In this document: piece by piece, positions 28,517-41,400 of the stretch
Layout of the letters: every line of letters starts with the position of its first letter
Numbering within the stretch: the first letter of the stretch is position 1
Translations under genes and position numbers: made by a program
Notes under the pieces: generated by a model
What the model saw: the letters and a program-made list of their open reading frames with translations, nothing else
Database searches by the model: none
Told to the model about the DNA's origin: nothing
Assembly (NCBI RefSeq): GCF_021172065.1
Contig: NZ_CP087880.1
Coordinates: 1,712,583-1,776,582, forward strand
Origin: Pseudocitrobacter corydidari
GTDB taxonomy: Bacteria; Pseudomonadota; Gammaproteobacteria; Enterobacterales; Enterobacteriaceae
Direction of reading: 5' to 3'
DNA length: 64,000 nt

Positions 28517-29785
28517 ATGAATAAATTTGAGAAAGCTTTTCAGAAACTAGACCCCATTATTGCCGCTCTGGGTCGTAGCCCCTGGCTGCAAACTATATCT
28601 GTATCAATGGTTTCGACAATCGCCATTACGCTTATCGGCTCGATCAGCGTGTTGCTTATCGTCTTCCCCATCGATAGCGTGCATCAATTCTTTGTCGCGA
28701 CAAAGATGATCCCGGTATTCAGCGGCGTCGCCACCTGCACGCTGGGTATTCTGGCACTCTACGTCACCTTCTTTATGGCGCGCCATCTGGTAAGCCATTA
28801 TGACGTCGATATCGATGGTTCTCTCTGCGGCATTGCATCCGTGATGACCTTTTTGATTGTCACGCCGCTGGCGGACGCCGAGGGAAATATCGCCTCTATC
28901 CCCCTGACCTGGCTCGGCGTACAGGGCGTTTTCTCAGCCATGCTGATAGGCCTCGGCGTCGGGCGGCTGTTCATCTTTGTGGTACAGCGCGGCTGGACGA
29001 TAAAAATGCCGAAAGGCGTTCCGCCCATGATTAGCCGCGTCTTTCAGGGACTGTTACCGTTCCTGACCGTCGGCCTGGTGGCGCTGCTTATCAACCGTGC
29101 CTTTATGGAAACGCCGTGGGGCAGTTTTCACCAGTGCATCTACACGCTAATCCAGCAGCCGCTGAAAGGGCTGGGTGGAAGCCTGCTGGCATTCCTGCTG
29201 GTGACGCTTATCATGCAGATCTTCTGGTTTCTGGGCATTCACGGCACTAACGTCGTGTTGCCGCTGGTGACGCCCATCTGGCTGGCAATGGATCTCGAAA
29301 ATTTGGCCGCATGGCAGAACGGCCAGGAATTGCCTAACGTGCTGGGTCTGGCATTCTTTAATATTGTCACCTGGGGCGGCCTGGCGCTGGGGCTGGTGCT
29401 GCTGATGTGTCTGTCGCGGAGCAAACAGTTTAAGCAGGTCGGCCGCCTGGCGCTGACGCCTGCCCTGTTTGGCATTACCGAACCGGTTATCTTCGGTACG
29501 CCGCTGGTGATGAACTATCACCTGATGGTGCCGTTTATCACCAATAACGCGATTGCGATAACCCTGTCCTGGGCGCTGATTAAAATGGGCCTGGTCGCCA
29601 AAATTGTCGGCGCGCAAACCATTTTCGGCCTGCCGCTGGGCTTCTTTGCCTCCATTGGCGGCGCGACGTCAATCGTTCTGCTGCATCTCTTTTTACAGCT
29701 GATTCTCTCCCCGCTTCTGTGGTTCCCATGGTTTAAACTGGCGGAAAAAGAGGCCCTTAAGCGTGAAGCCGAGGAAGCCAACTGA
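28517..29785 (+). CDS. PTS EIIC, lactose/cellobiose family, no EIIB or EIIA beside it
   Basis: A 422-residue membrane protein of the cellobiose/chitobiose EIIC type with about ten helices. Conserved stretches include PKGVPPMISRVF, FWFLGIHGTNVV (the GIHG substrate loop) and LFGITEPVIFGTPLVMN (the NEP-like motif, here TEP). I chose ATG at 28517 (MNKFEKAFQKL) since ChbC-type proteins begin in this way; a frame from 28442 adds 25 residues without family support. The operon has no EIIB or EIIA gene, so those must come from another locus or the protein works unconventionally. The next gene starts on its stop codon (TGATG). Confidence 0.87.
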   Translation: MNKFEKAFQKLDPIIAALGRSPWLQTISVSMVSTIAITLIGSISVLLIVFPIDSVHQFFVATKMIPVFSGVATCTLGILALYVTFFMARHLVSHYDVDIDGSLCGIASVMTFLIVTPLADAEGNIASIPLTWLGVQGVFSAMLIGLGVGRLFIFVVQRGWTIKMPKGVPPMISRVFQGLLPFLTVGLVALLINRAFMETPWGSFHQCIYTLIQQPLKGLGGSLLAFLLVTLIMQIFWFLGIHGTNVVLPLVTPIWLAMDLENLAAWQNGQELPNVLGLAFFNIVTWGGLALGLVLLMCLSRSKQFKQVGRLALTPALFGITEPVIFGTPLVMNYHLMVPFITNNAIAITLSWALIKMGLVAKIVGAQTIFGLPLGFFASIGGATSIVLLHLFLQLILSPLLWFPWFKLAEKEALKREAEEAN

Positions 29786-32004
29786 TGAGCAGAATCACCA
29801 CACTGCTGGCGCAGATGACGCTGGAGGAGAAAGTCGGCCAACTGGTGCAGCTTTCCGGCGAGTTTTTTGTCGATGAACCTCAGCTTACCGTGGGCCCAAA
29901 AGCGAAGCTCGGCATCAGCCAGCAGCAGGTCCAGTGCGCGGGTTCAGTATTGAACGTGTCTGGCGCGAAAAAGACGCGTCATATTCAGGAACAGCATCTG
30001 CAAAACAGCCGCCTGAAAATTCCGCTGCTGTTTATGGCGGATATCGTGTACGGCTATCGTACGGTTTTCCCCATCCCGCTGGCGATGGGCTGTAGCTGGT
30101 CGCCCGCGCTGATCGAGCGTTGCTGTCAGGTCGCAGCGCAAGAAGCCGTTAGCGCAGGTAGCCATGTGACTTTTGCGCCCATGGCTGACTTGGTGCGTGA
30201 TGCCCGCTGGGGGCGTTGTATGGAGTCGACGGGTGAAGATCCGCTGCTTAACAGCCGGATAGTCAGCGCCTGCGTGCGCGGCTTTCAGCATAATCTGGAA
30301 CACGGCGAGGGGCTGGCAGCCTGCGTGAAGCACTTCGCCGGGTATGGTGCGCCTGTCGCCGGGCGCGATTACAATACCGTTGAGCTGTCGCGGCAGTCGC
30401 TTTTCGAGGACTATCTTCCGCCCTATCTCGCTGCCGTACAGGCGGGTTGCAAGCTGGTGATGTCTGCCTTTAATACCATCGACGGCATTCCTGCCACCGC
30501 TAACCGCTGGTTGTTACAAACCGTCCTGCGCGATCGCTGGCATTTTGACGGGGTCACCATTGCTGATTATGCCGCGGTGAAGGAACTCATCCCGCACGGC
30601 GTCGCCGAAGATGAGCGCCATGCCAGCCAGTTGGCCTTCAACGCCGGGCTGGATATCGACATGAAATCACCCTGCTATGTCAATCATCTGGCCGCGCTGG
30701 TTAACCAGGGCGAGATACCAGAAGAGGCGCTGAATCAGGCCGTGATGCGCGTGCTGCAACTAAAAGAAACGCTGGGATTATTTGACGATCCGTTTCGTGG
30801 CGCATCGGAAGAAAAAGAGCAGGCGTGGTTTTATCATCCGGATCATCTGGCGCTGGCGCGCGAGACCGCGGCCCGCAGCCTGGTGCTATTAAAAAACGAT
30901 AATGCCCTGCTTCCGCTGAAACCGGGCACAAAAGTCGCCCTGATTGGCCCCTATGCCGATAACCCGGACATTATTGGTCTTTGGGCGGTCTACGGCGAGA
31001 CGTCACACAGCGTCACCCTGAAACAAGCGCTGGATGAAGTGCTCGCGCCGGATGAGCTGCTGACCACGCAAGGCTGCGATCTGCTGCTTAATTACGATTT
31101 TCTCGGTGAATTTGGCGCCACCACACAGGTTGATGCGCAATCCTGCATGAGCGAAGAACAACGGCAAACCGAGCAGGCCCGCGCGTTGCAGTACGCGCGT
31201 GAGGCTGATGTGGTGCTGCTGGCGATGGGTGAGCATATGATGCAGAGCGGGGAAGCCGCAAGCCGCACCGATATCCACCTTCCCCAACACCAGGTTGAAT
31301 TTATTCAGTCGATCGCGCGGGTGGCGAAGAAAACGGTGCTGATTCTTTTCAATGGTCGCCCGCTGGTATTGAGTGATGTGGTGGAACATGTTGATGCCGT
31401 AATCGAGGCGTGGTTTCCCGGCAGCGAAGGCGGGCACGCGATAGCCGATGTTCTGTACGGCAAGCGCAATCCGAGCGGGCGTCTTTCAATGAGCTTTCCG
31501 CGCGCAAACGGCCAGGTGCCGATTTATTACAATGCGCTCTCGACCGGCAGACCTGCGGATAAATCAGACCACAGCCCACGGTTTATTTCGAAATACCTGG
31601 ATTGCCCCACCACGCCGCTTTTCCCGTTTGGCTTCGGGCTCTCATGGCATCGTGTTGAACTCAGCGAACTGACTCTCGCAGCGCAATTCTGCGCAGGCGA
31701 AACGCTGACGGTGGGCATCACGGTGCGAAATCTGACGCCGCACGCGGGCATTGAAACCGTGCAACTTTACTTACAGGATTGCGTGGCAAGCATCGCGCGA
31801 CCGGTCATGATGCTCAAAGAGTTTCAGCAGGTGATGTTAAAAGCGGATGAAACGCGGCGGGTTATTTTCACCGTGAATGAAGAGATGTTGACGTTCTTTA
31901 ACGCCGAGGGCGAGAAGGTCCTCGAGCCAGGCCGATTTAACATTTTTGTCGGCACCAGCAGCGTGGAGGTGCTGAAAGGCGAATTTATCTACCGCGCAGC
32001 GTAA
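29785..32004 (+). CDS. Glycoside hydrolase family 3, cytoplasmic beta-glucosidase-like
   Basis: A 739-residue GH3 enzyme: (beta/alpha)8 domain (MTLEEKVGQLVQL, GYRTVFPIPLAMG, KHFAGYG at 182-188), the nucleophile in TIADYAAV (Asp261), the alpha/beta sandwich (LVLLKNDNALLPL, LFNGRPLVLS) and a C-terminal Fn3-like domain (FPFGFGLSW, ETVQLYLQD). Unlike E. coli BglX it has no signal peptide, so it acts in the cytoplasm. GH3 enzymes normally cut non-phosphorylated beta-glucosides or xylosides, whereas PTS import gives 6-phospho sugars that GH1 or GH4 enzymes usually cut. Its start overlaps the EIIC stop, so the two are translationally coupled. Substrate unknown. Confidence 0.9.
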   Translation: MSRITTLLAQMTLEEKVGQLVQLSGEFFVDEPQLTVGPKAKLGISQQQVQCAGSVLNVSGAKKTRHIQEQHLQNSRLKIPLLFMADIVYGYRTVFPIPLAMGCSWSPALIERCCQVAAQEAVSAGSHVTFAPMADLVRDARWGRCMESTGEDPLLNSRIVSACVRGFQHNLEHGEGLAACVKHFAGYGAPVAGRDYNTVELSRQSLFEDYLPPYLAAVQAGCKLVMSAFNTIDGIPATANRWLLQTVLRDRWHFDGVTIADYAAVKELIPHGVAEDERHASQLAFNAGLDIDMKSPCYVNHLAALVNQGEIPEEALNQAVMRVLQLKETLGLFDDPFRGASEEKEQAWFYHPDHLALARETAARSLVLLKNDNALLPLKPGTKVALIGPYADNPDIIGLWAVYGETSHSVTLKQALDEVLAPDELLTTQGCDLLLNYDFLGEFGATTQVDAQSCMSEEQRQTEQARALQYAREADVVLLAMGEHMMQSGEAASRTDIHLPQHQVEFIQSIARVAKKTVLILFNGRPLVLSDVVEHVDAVIEAWFPGSEGGHAIADVLYGKRNPSGRLSMSFPRANGQVPIYYNALSTGRPADKSDHSPRFISKYLDCPTTPLFPFGFGLSWHRVELSELTLAAQFCAGETLTVGITVRNLTPHAGIETVQLYLQDCVASIARPVMMLKEFQQVMLKADETRRVIFTVNEEMLTFFNAEGEKVLEPGRFNIFVGTSSVEVLKGEFIYRAA

Positions 32005-32011
32005 GTAACTG

Positions 32012-32036
32012 GCACCCGGCAAACCGCGCCGGGTGC
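32012..32036. terminator. Hairpin between the GH3 gene and cobB
   Basis: A 9-bp stem (GCACCCGGC / GCCGGGTGC) lies between the convergent GH3 and cobB stop codons. There is no strong T-run on either side, so it may be a REP-like 3'-end stabiliser as much as a terminator. Confidence 0.6.
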
Positions 32037-32042
32037 TCATGA

Positions 32043-32864
32043 TTACATTTTTTGCAGCAGTTGATCGACAAAGGCTGGCACCACTTCACTCGCCAACCCG
32101 TAGTACTTCTCTTCAAACTCGCTGCCCACCTGGCTTGGTTCAAGGTTGAGCTCCACGGTTTTCGCGCCGTGCAGTTTGGCTTCATGCACAAAACCTGCCG
32201 CCGGGTAGACGTGGCCGGAGGTCCCGATGGCGATAAAAATATCGGCCATAGAGAGCGCCAGATAGATGTGGTCCATCTCAAATGGCATCTCACCGAACCA
32301 AACGATATGCGGACGCAACGGCGCCGGGAACTGACAACAGTGACATTTATCGTCCGGCGTCACATCGTCTGTCCAGTCCAGCACTTGTCCGCTCTGCGTG
32401 CAGCGCACTTTGAGCAGTTCGCCGTGCATATGCAGCACGTTTTTGCTGCCTGCGCGCTCATGCAGATTATCGATATTTTGCGTCACCAGCATAAAGTTAT
32501 CGCCCAGCGCCTCTTCCAGCCTGGCAAGCGCAATATGCGCCGCATTCGGCTGGATTTCCGGCTGCTGAAGCTGTCTGCGGCGGGCATTGTAAAATGCCTG
32601 AACCAACGCCGGATCGCGCTGGAACCCTTCCGGCGTCGCGACATCTTCAACCCGGTGCTCTTCCCACAGTCCATCAGCCGCGCGAAACGTGCGAATACCC
32701 GATTCAGCCGAGATACCGGCGCCCGTTAGCACAAGAACTCTTGGTTTATCCATATGCTCTGGTATCACCCTGTCAGTGAAAAAAATCCGCTGGCGCAGAC
32801 GCTGGCGCAGCTGACGTTTATTCCGACGAAAACGGCTCAATCGATGTAAGCGGCGCGACTGCAT
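32043..32864 (-). CDS. cobB: NAD-dependent protein deacylase CobB (sirtuin)
   Basis: A 273-residue sirtuin that removes acetyl and succinyl groups from Lys, for instance on acetyl-CoA synthetase. Visible: the long basic N-terminus ([15 protein letters not shown]) of the longer E. coli isoform, the NAD site [25 protein letters not shown], the catalytic His in HMHGEL and Zn-binding Cys (CTQ, CHCC). E. coli CobB has 279 residues. nagK lies just upstream on the same strand. Confidence 0.95.
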   Translation of the reverse strand: MQSRRLHRLSRFRRNKRQLRQRLRQRIFFTDRVIPEHMDKPRVLVLTGAGISAESGIRTFRAADGLWEEHRVEDVATPEGFQRDPALVQAFYNARRRQLQQPEIQPNAAHIALARLEEALGDNFMLVTQNIDNLHERAGSKNVLHMHGELLKVRCTQSGQVLDWTDDVTPDDKCHCCQFPAPLRPHIVWFGEMPFEMDHIYLALSMADIFIAIGTSGHVYPAAGFVHEAKLHGAKTVELNLEPSQVGSEFEEKYYGLASEVVPAFVDQLLQKM

Positions 32865-32878
32865 ATCTACTCCATGTA

Positions 32879-33796
32879 TTAGTTTGTGAGATGAAGGAAG
32901 GCAGCGCCGCGCATTCCTCCCGCGTCACCGTGCCGTGCGCGTTCTATGCGCGGTACGGCAGCGACGGGGAGTAAATGGCGCGGCAGGCGCTGCGCTAGCC
33001 CATCTGTGATAGCTGAAAAGTTTGATAACCCGCCACCGAGGACCACTAAATCCGGGTCTACGATAGTTAAAATATTGCCCAGGCACACCGCCAGGAGGTC
33101 CAGATAGCGCTCAACGTGTTCGCGCGCCTGCACGTCGCCCTGCTCCCACAATGCGACAATCTCCGGAGAGGTGCGTTGCTGGTGATAAAAATGTGTATAA
33201 AGCCAGGCAAATCCGCGCCCGGAAAGGTAATTTTCGATGCAGCCCAGTTGCCCGCAGCCGCAGCGCGTTAACGGAAAATCACGGCCCACCACCTCTAACG
33301 CATCCACCGGCAAGCGGATGTGACCGAATTCTCCGGTAATATAGCGATGGCCGGTAATCGATTTGCCGTTCTGTACAATGCCGCCGCCGACGCCGGTGCC
33401 GAGAATTAACCCCATCACCAGCGGATACTGGGTAAATTCATCATCCCACGCCTCGGAGATAGCGAAGCAATTGGCGTCGTTATCGAGGCGCACATCGCGT
33501 TCCAGCAAGCGGCTTAAGTCTGCGCGCAGCGGTTTACCCGTGGCAGCAGGCACGTTGGCCGCATACAGCGTACCGTCTTCGGTTTCCGGCATGCCCGGAA
33601 TACCAATTCCCACCGTTCCCTGACAGTTGAAGCGCGCATCGGCTTGCGCCACCAGGCCGCAAACGGCGTCAAGAAACGCGTCATAACTCTCTTTCGGCGT
33701 CGCGACACGCGTTTCCCAGACGAGCTGCCGCGTCGTATCGAACACGCCGAGTGCAATTTTGCTGCCGCCAATATCAAATCCATAATGCATCATCAT
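32879..33796 (-). CDS. nagK: N-acetyl-D-glucosamine kinase NagK
   Basis: A ROK-family kinase that phosphorylates GlcNAc recovered from peptidoglycan turnover. Motifs: phosphate site [40 protein letters not shown] and the zinc-binding [17 protein letters not shown]. Three ATG codons stand in a row (33796, 33793, 33790); AGAGG before them suits the first or second, giving 303-305 residues against 303 in E. coli. It is followed by cobB, as in E. coli. Confidence 0.95.
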   Translation of the reverse strand: MMMHYGFDIGGSKIALGVFDTTRQLVWETRVATPKESYDAFLDAVCGLVAQADARFNCQGTVGIGIPGMPETEDGTLYAANVPAATGKPLRADLSRLLERDVRLDNDANCFAISEAWDDEFTQYPLVMGLILGTGVGGGIVQNGKSITGHRYITGEFGHIRLPVDALEVVGRDFPLTRCGCGQLGCIENYLSGRGFAWLYTHFYHQQRTSPEIVALWEQGDVQAREHVERYLDLLAVCLGNILTIVDPDLVVLGGGLSNFSAITDGLAQRLPRHLLPVAAVPRIERARHGDAGGMRGAAFLHLTN

Positions 33797-33850
33797 AAAT
33801 TCCTCTTACTGACGCGCACAGCGGCAAAACTGCACCGTCAGGACGTTAAA

Positions 33851-35094
33851 TTACTGGCCACTCAGCACCCTCGCCGGGTCGATACGGCTGGCGCGGCGAG
33901 CCGGATACCAGCTCGCCAGCAAACTCAGCAACAGTGCGGTGACCAGCACATAAAAGACATCCAGCCAGTGAAGTTCAGACGGCAGGAAGTCAATAAAATA
34001 GATATCGCCAGACAAAAATTTATGGCGAGTAACACCTTCAATCCACTTAATAATCGGCGTCAGATTCAGCGCACACAGCACGCCAATCACCACACCGAGA
34101 AGGCTGCCTAACAGGCCAGCGAGTAAACCATACCACACGAAAATTGCGCGGATCAGCCCGTCTTTTGCGCCCAATGTGCGCAGTACCGCAATATCGCTAC
34201 TTTTATCTTTCACCGCCATCACCAGCGTCGACACAATATTGAAGCAGGCCACGCCGATGACTAATACCATCGCCAGATACATAATCGCGCGAATCATCTG
34301 GATATCGCGGTACATATAGCCATAGGTGCCAATCCAGCTCTGGATGGTGACATAGCTGTTGGTCACTTCGCCTGCCGAACGGACCAGTTTATTGGCGTTG
34401 AAGACGTCGTGTACTTTAATCGCGATTCCCGTGACACTGTCACCCATTTCCAGATACTGCTGCGCATCCTGCAATGGAATCATGGCAAAGCTGTGATCGA
34501 GCTGGCCACTAAGCTGCAAAATGCCGGAAACATGCAGACGAATGCGTTTAGGTTGCAGCAGCTTGTGTTCCGCATTAGCGTTCGGGATCATGATGGTCAG
34601 CCAGTCGCCCTGCTTCACCTTCAGCGCATCCGCCACACCTTTGCCGATAATGATTTGCTGACCGCCCGCCTTAAAGTCGCTCCAGCTTTCGCCCTGCACG
34701 AATTTCGGCAACGCGCTTAAACGGCTTTCCTGCGCAGGATCGACACCTTTCACCTGAATCGCGCGCATATTGCTGCCGCTTTCGACCAGCCCGGTGAAGG
34801 TGATGTAAGGCGCCGCAGCCGCGATACCGTTCACTTTTTCAACCTGCGGCAGAATGGTGCGCCAGTTGGTCCACGGCTGGTTTACCGCTTCAATTTGCCC
34901 GTGCGGCACCACGGCCAGTACGCGATTATTCAGCTCGCGCTCAAAGCCGTTCATCGCGCTTAAACCGAGGATCAATACCGCGACGCCCAGCGCGATACCG
35001 ACGGTAGAAATCACGGAGATCAGCGACACCATACCGCTGCGGCGACGCCCGCGGCTAAAGCGCAGGCCAATCAGAAGGGAGAGTGACGGGGCCA

Positions 35095-35095
<1 letters not shown>
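33851..35095 (-). CDS. lolE: Lipoprotein-releasing permease subunit LolE
   Basis: A 414-residue FtsX/MacB-type permease: one N-terminal helix, a large periplasmic domain (about residues 45-265), then three helices. Together with LolC and LolD it lifts outer membrane lipoproteins out of the inner membrane; LolE binds the lipoprotein. ATG at 35095 overlaps the lolD stop (TGATG), which fixes the start and matches the E. coli length. Confidence 0.96.
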
Positions 35096-37081
<1,986 letters not shown>

Positions 37082-37286
37082 TTAAAATATTCCTAAAAAT
37101 CAAGCAAATGATTTCAGATTCGCAGATAAAACAGGCGATTGAATTGCGCAATAACGTGGAAAACGAGACCTGGTTGTCATCTGATCCTTTTCTGAAAATG
37201 GTCTGAATACAGACTGTTACCCATTACATCCCTTTTTACGGCCTTCAGGATAACGCTTTATTTTATGGCAACGAAGGCTCGGCGAC

Positions 37287-38354
37287 ATGCAACAAAAAAC
37301 ATTATGGATCAACCAGATAAAAGGACTATGTATCTGCCTGGTGGTGGTGTATCACTCGGTGATAACCTTCTATCCGCATCTCTATGCGTTCCAGCATCCC
37401 TGGTCAGAGACGCTCTCGAAATGCTGGATCTACTTTAATTTATATCTCGCCCCGTTCCGCATGCCGGTCTTTTTCTTTATTTCGGGCTTTCTCATTAAGC
37501 GCTATGTCGCCGAAGTGCCATGGAAAGGCTGTGTGGATAAACGCATCTGGCATATTGTCTACGTGCTGGCGCTTTGGGGGCTGTTGCAGTGGCTGGCACT
37601 GCGCCAGTTGAACGGCTGGCTGGCACCTGAGCGCGACCTTGGCAATGCGGCCAACGCAGCCTACGCCGATAACCCCGGCGAGTTTTTGTACGGCATGCTC
37701 ACCGCCAGCACCAGCCTGTGGTATCTCTACGCGCTGGTCGTCTATTTCGTGTTCTGCAAATTGTTTGTGCGCGCGAAGGCACCGCTACTTGTCGCGTTAG
37801 CCGTCCTCAGCGTGGCAATCAACTACCTGCCGCTACCGTGGTGGGGAATGAACAGCGTGCTGCGCAACGTTATCTATTATGCGCTGGGCGCATGGTACGG
37901 CACGGCGGTGATGACCTGGCTGACAACAGCGCTGCCGCGCAAGGCCTTTGTTCCGCTTCTGGTTTTCGCGCTTGCCGCCGTGGCGCTCTACTTCAAAGGT
38001 ATTCCGCTGCTGATGGCGCTGCTGTCGATTTTCGTCATCATGAAGCTGTTCTGGCGAGCCAGTCACGTTATTCAACCGCGCGAAAATAACTGGTTGAACG
38101 TTGTCGGTTCAAACACCATCGCCATCTACACCACGCACCGCATTCTGGTCGAGGGCGCAAGCCTGGTACTCATCAAACAGGTAAGCGGACATGCGTTCAC
38201 GGCAACCAGCGAACTGGCGCTGCTGCTGACCTATCCGCTACTAAGCCTTTTCGTGTGCACGCTGTTTGGTCTTTTAGTGCGCCAGATTTCGCGTCGCCTG
38301 ACGGACGACCTGCTGTTTAGCCCACCGGCCAAACGCGCGCTGGCGACCTCCTGA
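37287..38354 (+). CDS. ycfT: YcfT-like membrane acyltransferase
   Basis: A 355-residue protein with about ten helices of the acyltransferase-3 family (OafA/WecH type), close to E. coli YcfT (357 residues). Family marks: INQIKGLCICLVVVYHSVI near the N-terminus with its His, and RMPVFFFISGFLIKRY. Members move acetyl or succinyl groups to sugars or glycolipids; the substrate of YcfT is not established. It lies between lolC and mfd as in E. coli. Confidence 0.9.
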   Translation: MQQKTLWINQIKGLCICLVVVYHSVITFYPHLYAFQHPWSETLSKCWIYFNLYLAPFRMPVFFFISGFLIKRYVAEVPWKGCVDKRIWHIVYVLALWGLLQWLALRQLNGWLAPERDLGNAANAAYADNPGEFLYGMLTASTSLWYLYALVVYFVFCKLFVRAKAPLLVALAVLSVAINYLPLPWWGMNSVLRNVIYYALGAWYGTAVMTWLTTALPRKAFVPLLVFALAAVALYFKGIPLLMALLSIFVIMKLFWRASHVIQPRENNWLNVVGSNTIAIYTTHRILVEGASLVLIKQVSGHAFTATSELALLLTYPLLSLFVCTLFGLLVRQISRRLTDDLLFSPPAKRALATS

Positions 38355-38497
38355 CCTCTCACGCCAGGCTTCCGGGCCTGGCGTTTCCTCTCCTCGATTT
38401 TCCGCAGTTGCACTCCCGCCGCCATCACGGATAATAAGCGTAATAAATTGATATTTTTACCGTGTAACTTTGCGGTTTCTGGAGAACGTGCCCCGCT

Positions 38498-41400
38498 ATG
38501 CCTGAACTAGCCCGTTACGCCCTACCCACCAAAGCTGGCGATCAGCGTCAACTGGGGGAACTGACCGGTGCGGCCTGCGCCACGCTGGTCGCGGAGATTT
38601 CCGAACGTCATGCCGGCCCGGTTATCCTGATTGCGCCGGATATGCAAAATGCCCTGCGACTGCACGATGAAATCAGCCAGTTTACCGATAATCTGGTAAT
38701 GAACCTCGCCGACTGGGAAACGCTGCCGTACGACAGTTTCTCGCCGCATCAGGACATCATTTCGTCACGTCTTTCAACGCTTTATCAGTTGCCAATGATG
38801 CAGCGCGGCGTGCTGATAGTGCCCGTAAGCACACTGATGCAGCGCGTTTGCCCGCACAGTTATCTGCACGGCCACGCATTGATGATGCAAAAAGGCCAGC
38901 GTCTGTCGCGCGATGCGCTACGTGCGCAGCTCGATAGCGCGGGTTATCGCCACGTGGATCAGGTAATGGAGCACGGCGAGTACGCCACGCGCGGTGCGCT
39001 GCTCGACCTCTTCCCGATGGGCAGCGAGCAGCCCTATCGTCTCGATTTCTTCGATGATGAAATCGACAGCCTGCGCGTGTTCGACCCGGACAGCCAACGC
39101 ACGCTGGAAGAAGTCGACTCCATTAATCTTCTGCCTGCACACGAGTTTCCGACGGATAAAACCGCCATCGAGCTGTTCCGCAGCCAGTGGCGCGATAAGT
39201 TCGATGTGAAGCGCGATGCTGAGCATATCTATCAACAGGTGAGTAAAGGTACGCTGCCTGCGGGCATCGAGTACTGGCAGCCGCTGTTCTTTAGCGAACC
39301 GCTACCGCCGCTGTTCAGCTACTTCCCGGCCAATACGCTACTGGTCAATACCGGTGACCTCGACGCCAGCGCCACGCGCTTCCAGGCGGATGCACAGGCG
39401 CGCTTCGAGAATCGCGGCGTCGACCCGATGCGCCCGTTACTGGAGCCGGAACTGCTGTGGCTGCGCCCGGACGAGCTTAACAGCGAGTTAAAAAAATGGC
39501 CGCGCATTCAGCTTAAAACAGAGCATCTTCCGGAGAAAGCCGCCAATACTAACCTCGGCTTCCAGCCGCTGCCGGAGCTGGCGATTCAGGCGCAAAACAA
39601 AGCGCCGCTGGATAACCTGCGCCGCTTCCTGGAATCCTTCACCGGCCCGGTGATTTTCTCCGTAGAGAGTGAAGGCCGTCGGGAAGCGTTAGGCGAGCTT
39701 CTGGCGCGTATTAAGCTGTCGCCAAAACGTATTCTGCGGCTGGATGAAGCCACGGACACCGGGCGCTATCTGATGATTGGCGCGGCGGAGCACGGGTTTA
39801 TCGACACGCAGAATAACCGGGCGCTGATTTGCGAAAGCGACCTGCTGGGCGAGCGCGTGGCGCGACGTCGGCAGGACTCCCGACGCACCATCAATCCGGA
39901 TACCTTAATCCGCAACCTGGCTGAGCTGCATATTGGCCAGCCGGTGGTGCATCTGGAACACGGGGTTGGCCGCTACGCCGGGATGACCACGCTGGAGGCC
40001 GGTGGCATCAAAGGCGAATACCTGATGCTGACCTACGCCAACGAGGCCAAACTGTATGTACCGGTCTCCTCGTTGCATCTGATTAGCCGCTACGCGGGTG
40101 GTGCGGAAGAAAATGCGCCGCTGCATAAACTGGGCGGCGATGCCTGGGCACGCGCCCGACAGAAAGCCTCTGAGAAAGTGCGCGATGTCGCAGCCGAGTT
40201 GCTTGATATTTATGCCCAGCGTGCAGCGAAAGAAGGCTTTGCCTTTAAACACGATCGTGAACAGTATCAGCTTTTCTGCGATAGCTTCCCGTTTGAAACC
40301 ACGCCAGATCAGGCGCAGGCCATTAATGCTGTGTTGAGCGATATGTGCCAGCCGCTGGCGATGGACCGACTGGTGTGCGGCGACGTTGGCTTTGGTAAAA
40401 CCGAAGTGGCGATGCGCGCCGCATTCCTCGCCGTCGAAAACAACAAACAGGTGGCCGTGCTGGTGCCGACTACCCTGCTGGCGCAACAGCACTACGATAA
40501 CTTCCGCGACCGTTTTGCCAACTGGCCGGTGCGCATTGAAATGCTCTCCCGCTTCCGTAGCGCCAAAGAGCAGGCACAAATTCTGGAACAGGTGGCGGAA
40601 GGTAAAATCGACATTCTGATAGGCACCCACAAGCTGTTACAAAGCGATGTGAAGCTGAAGGATTTAGGCCTGTTAATTGTCGATGAAGAGCACCGCTTCG
40701 GCGTGCGCCACAAAGAACGCATTAAAGCGATGCGCGCCGACGTGGATATCCTGACGCTCACCGCCACGCCAATCCCGCGTACGCTGAATATGGCGATGAG
40801 CGGCATGCGCGATTTGTCGATTATTGCCACGCCACCGGCGCGCCGACTGGCGGTGAAAACCTTCGTGCGTGAATACGATAACCTGGTGGTTCGTGAAGCC
40901 ATTCTGCGTGAAATTTTGCGTGGCGGTCAGGTCTACTACCTGTTCAATGACGTTGAAAACATCCAGAAAACAGCGGATAAACTGGCCGAACTGGTGCCGG
41001 AAGCGCGTATCGCGATAGGCCATGGTCAGATGCGCGAACGTGAACTGGAACGCGTGATGAACGATTTTCACCACCAGCGGTTTAATGTGCTGGTATGTAC
41101 CACCATCATCGAGACCGGTATCGACATTCCGACCGCCAATACCATCATTATTGAGCGGGCGGATCACTTCGGCCTGGCGCAGCTGCACCAGTTGCGTGGC
41201 CGCGTGGGGCGTTCGCATCACCAGGCCTATGCCTGGCTGCTGACCCCGCATCCAAAGGCGATGACCACCGATGCGCAGAAACGTCTGGAAGCCATTGCTT
41301 CGCTGGAAGATCTCGGTGCTGGATTCGCGCTGGCGACCCACGACCTTGAAATTCGCGGCGCGGGGGAACTGCTTGGCGAAGATCAGAGCGGTTCAATGGA

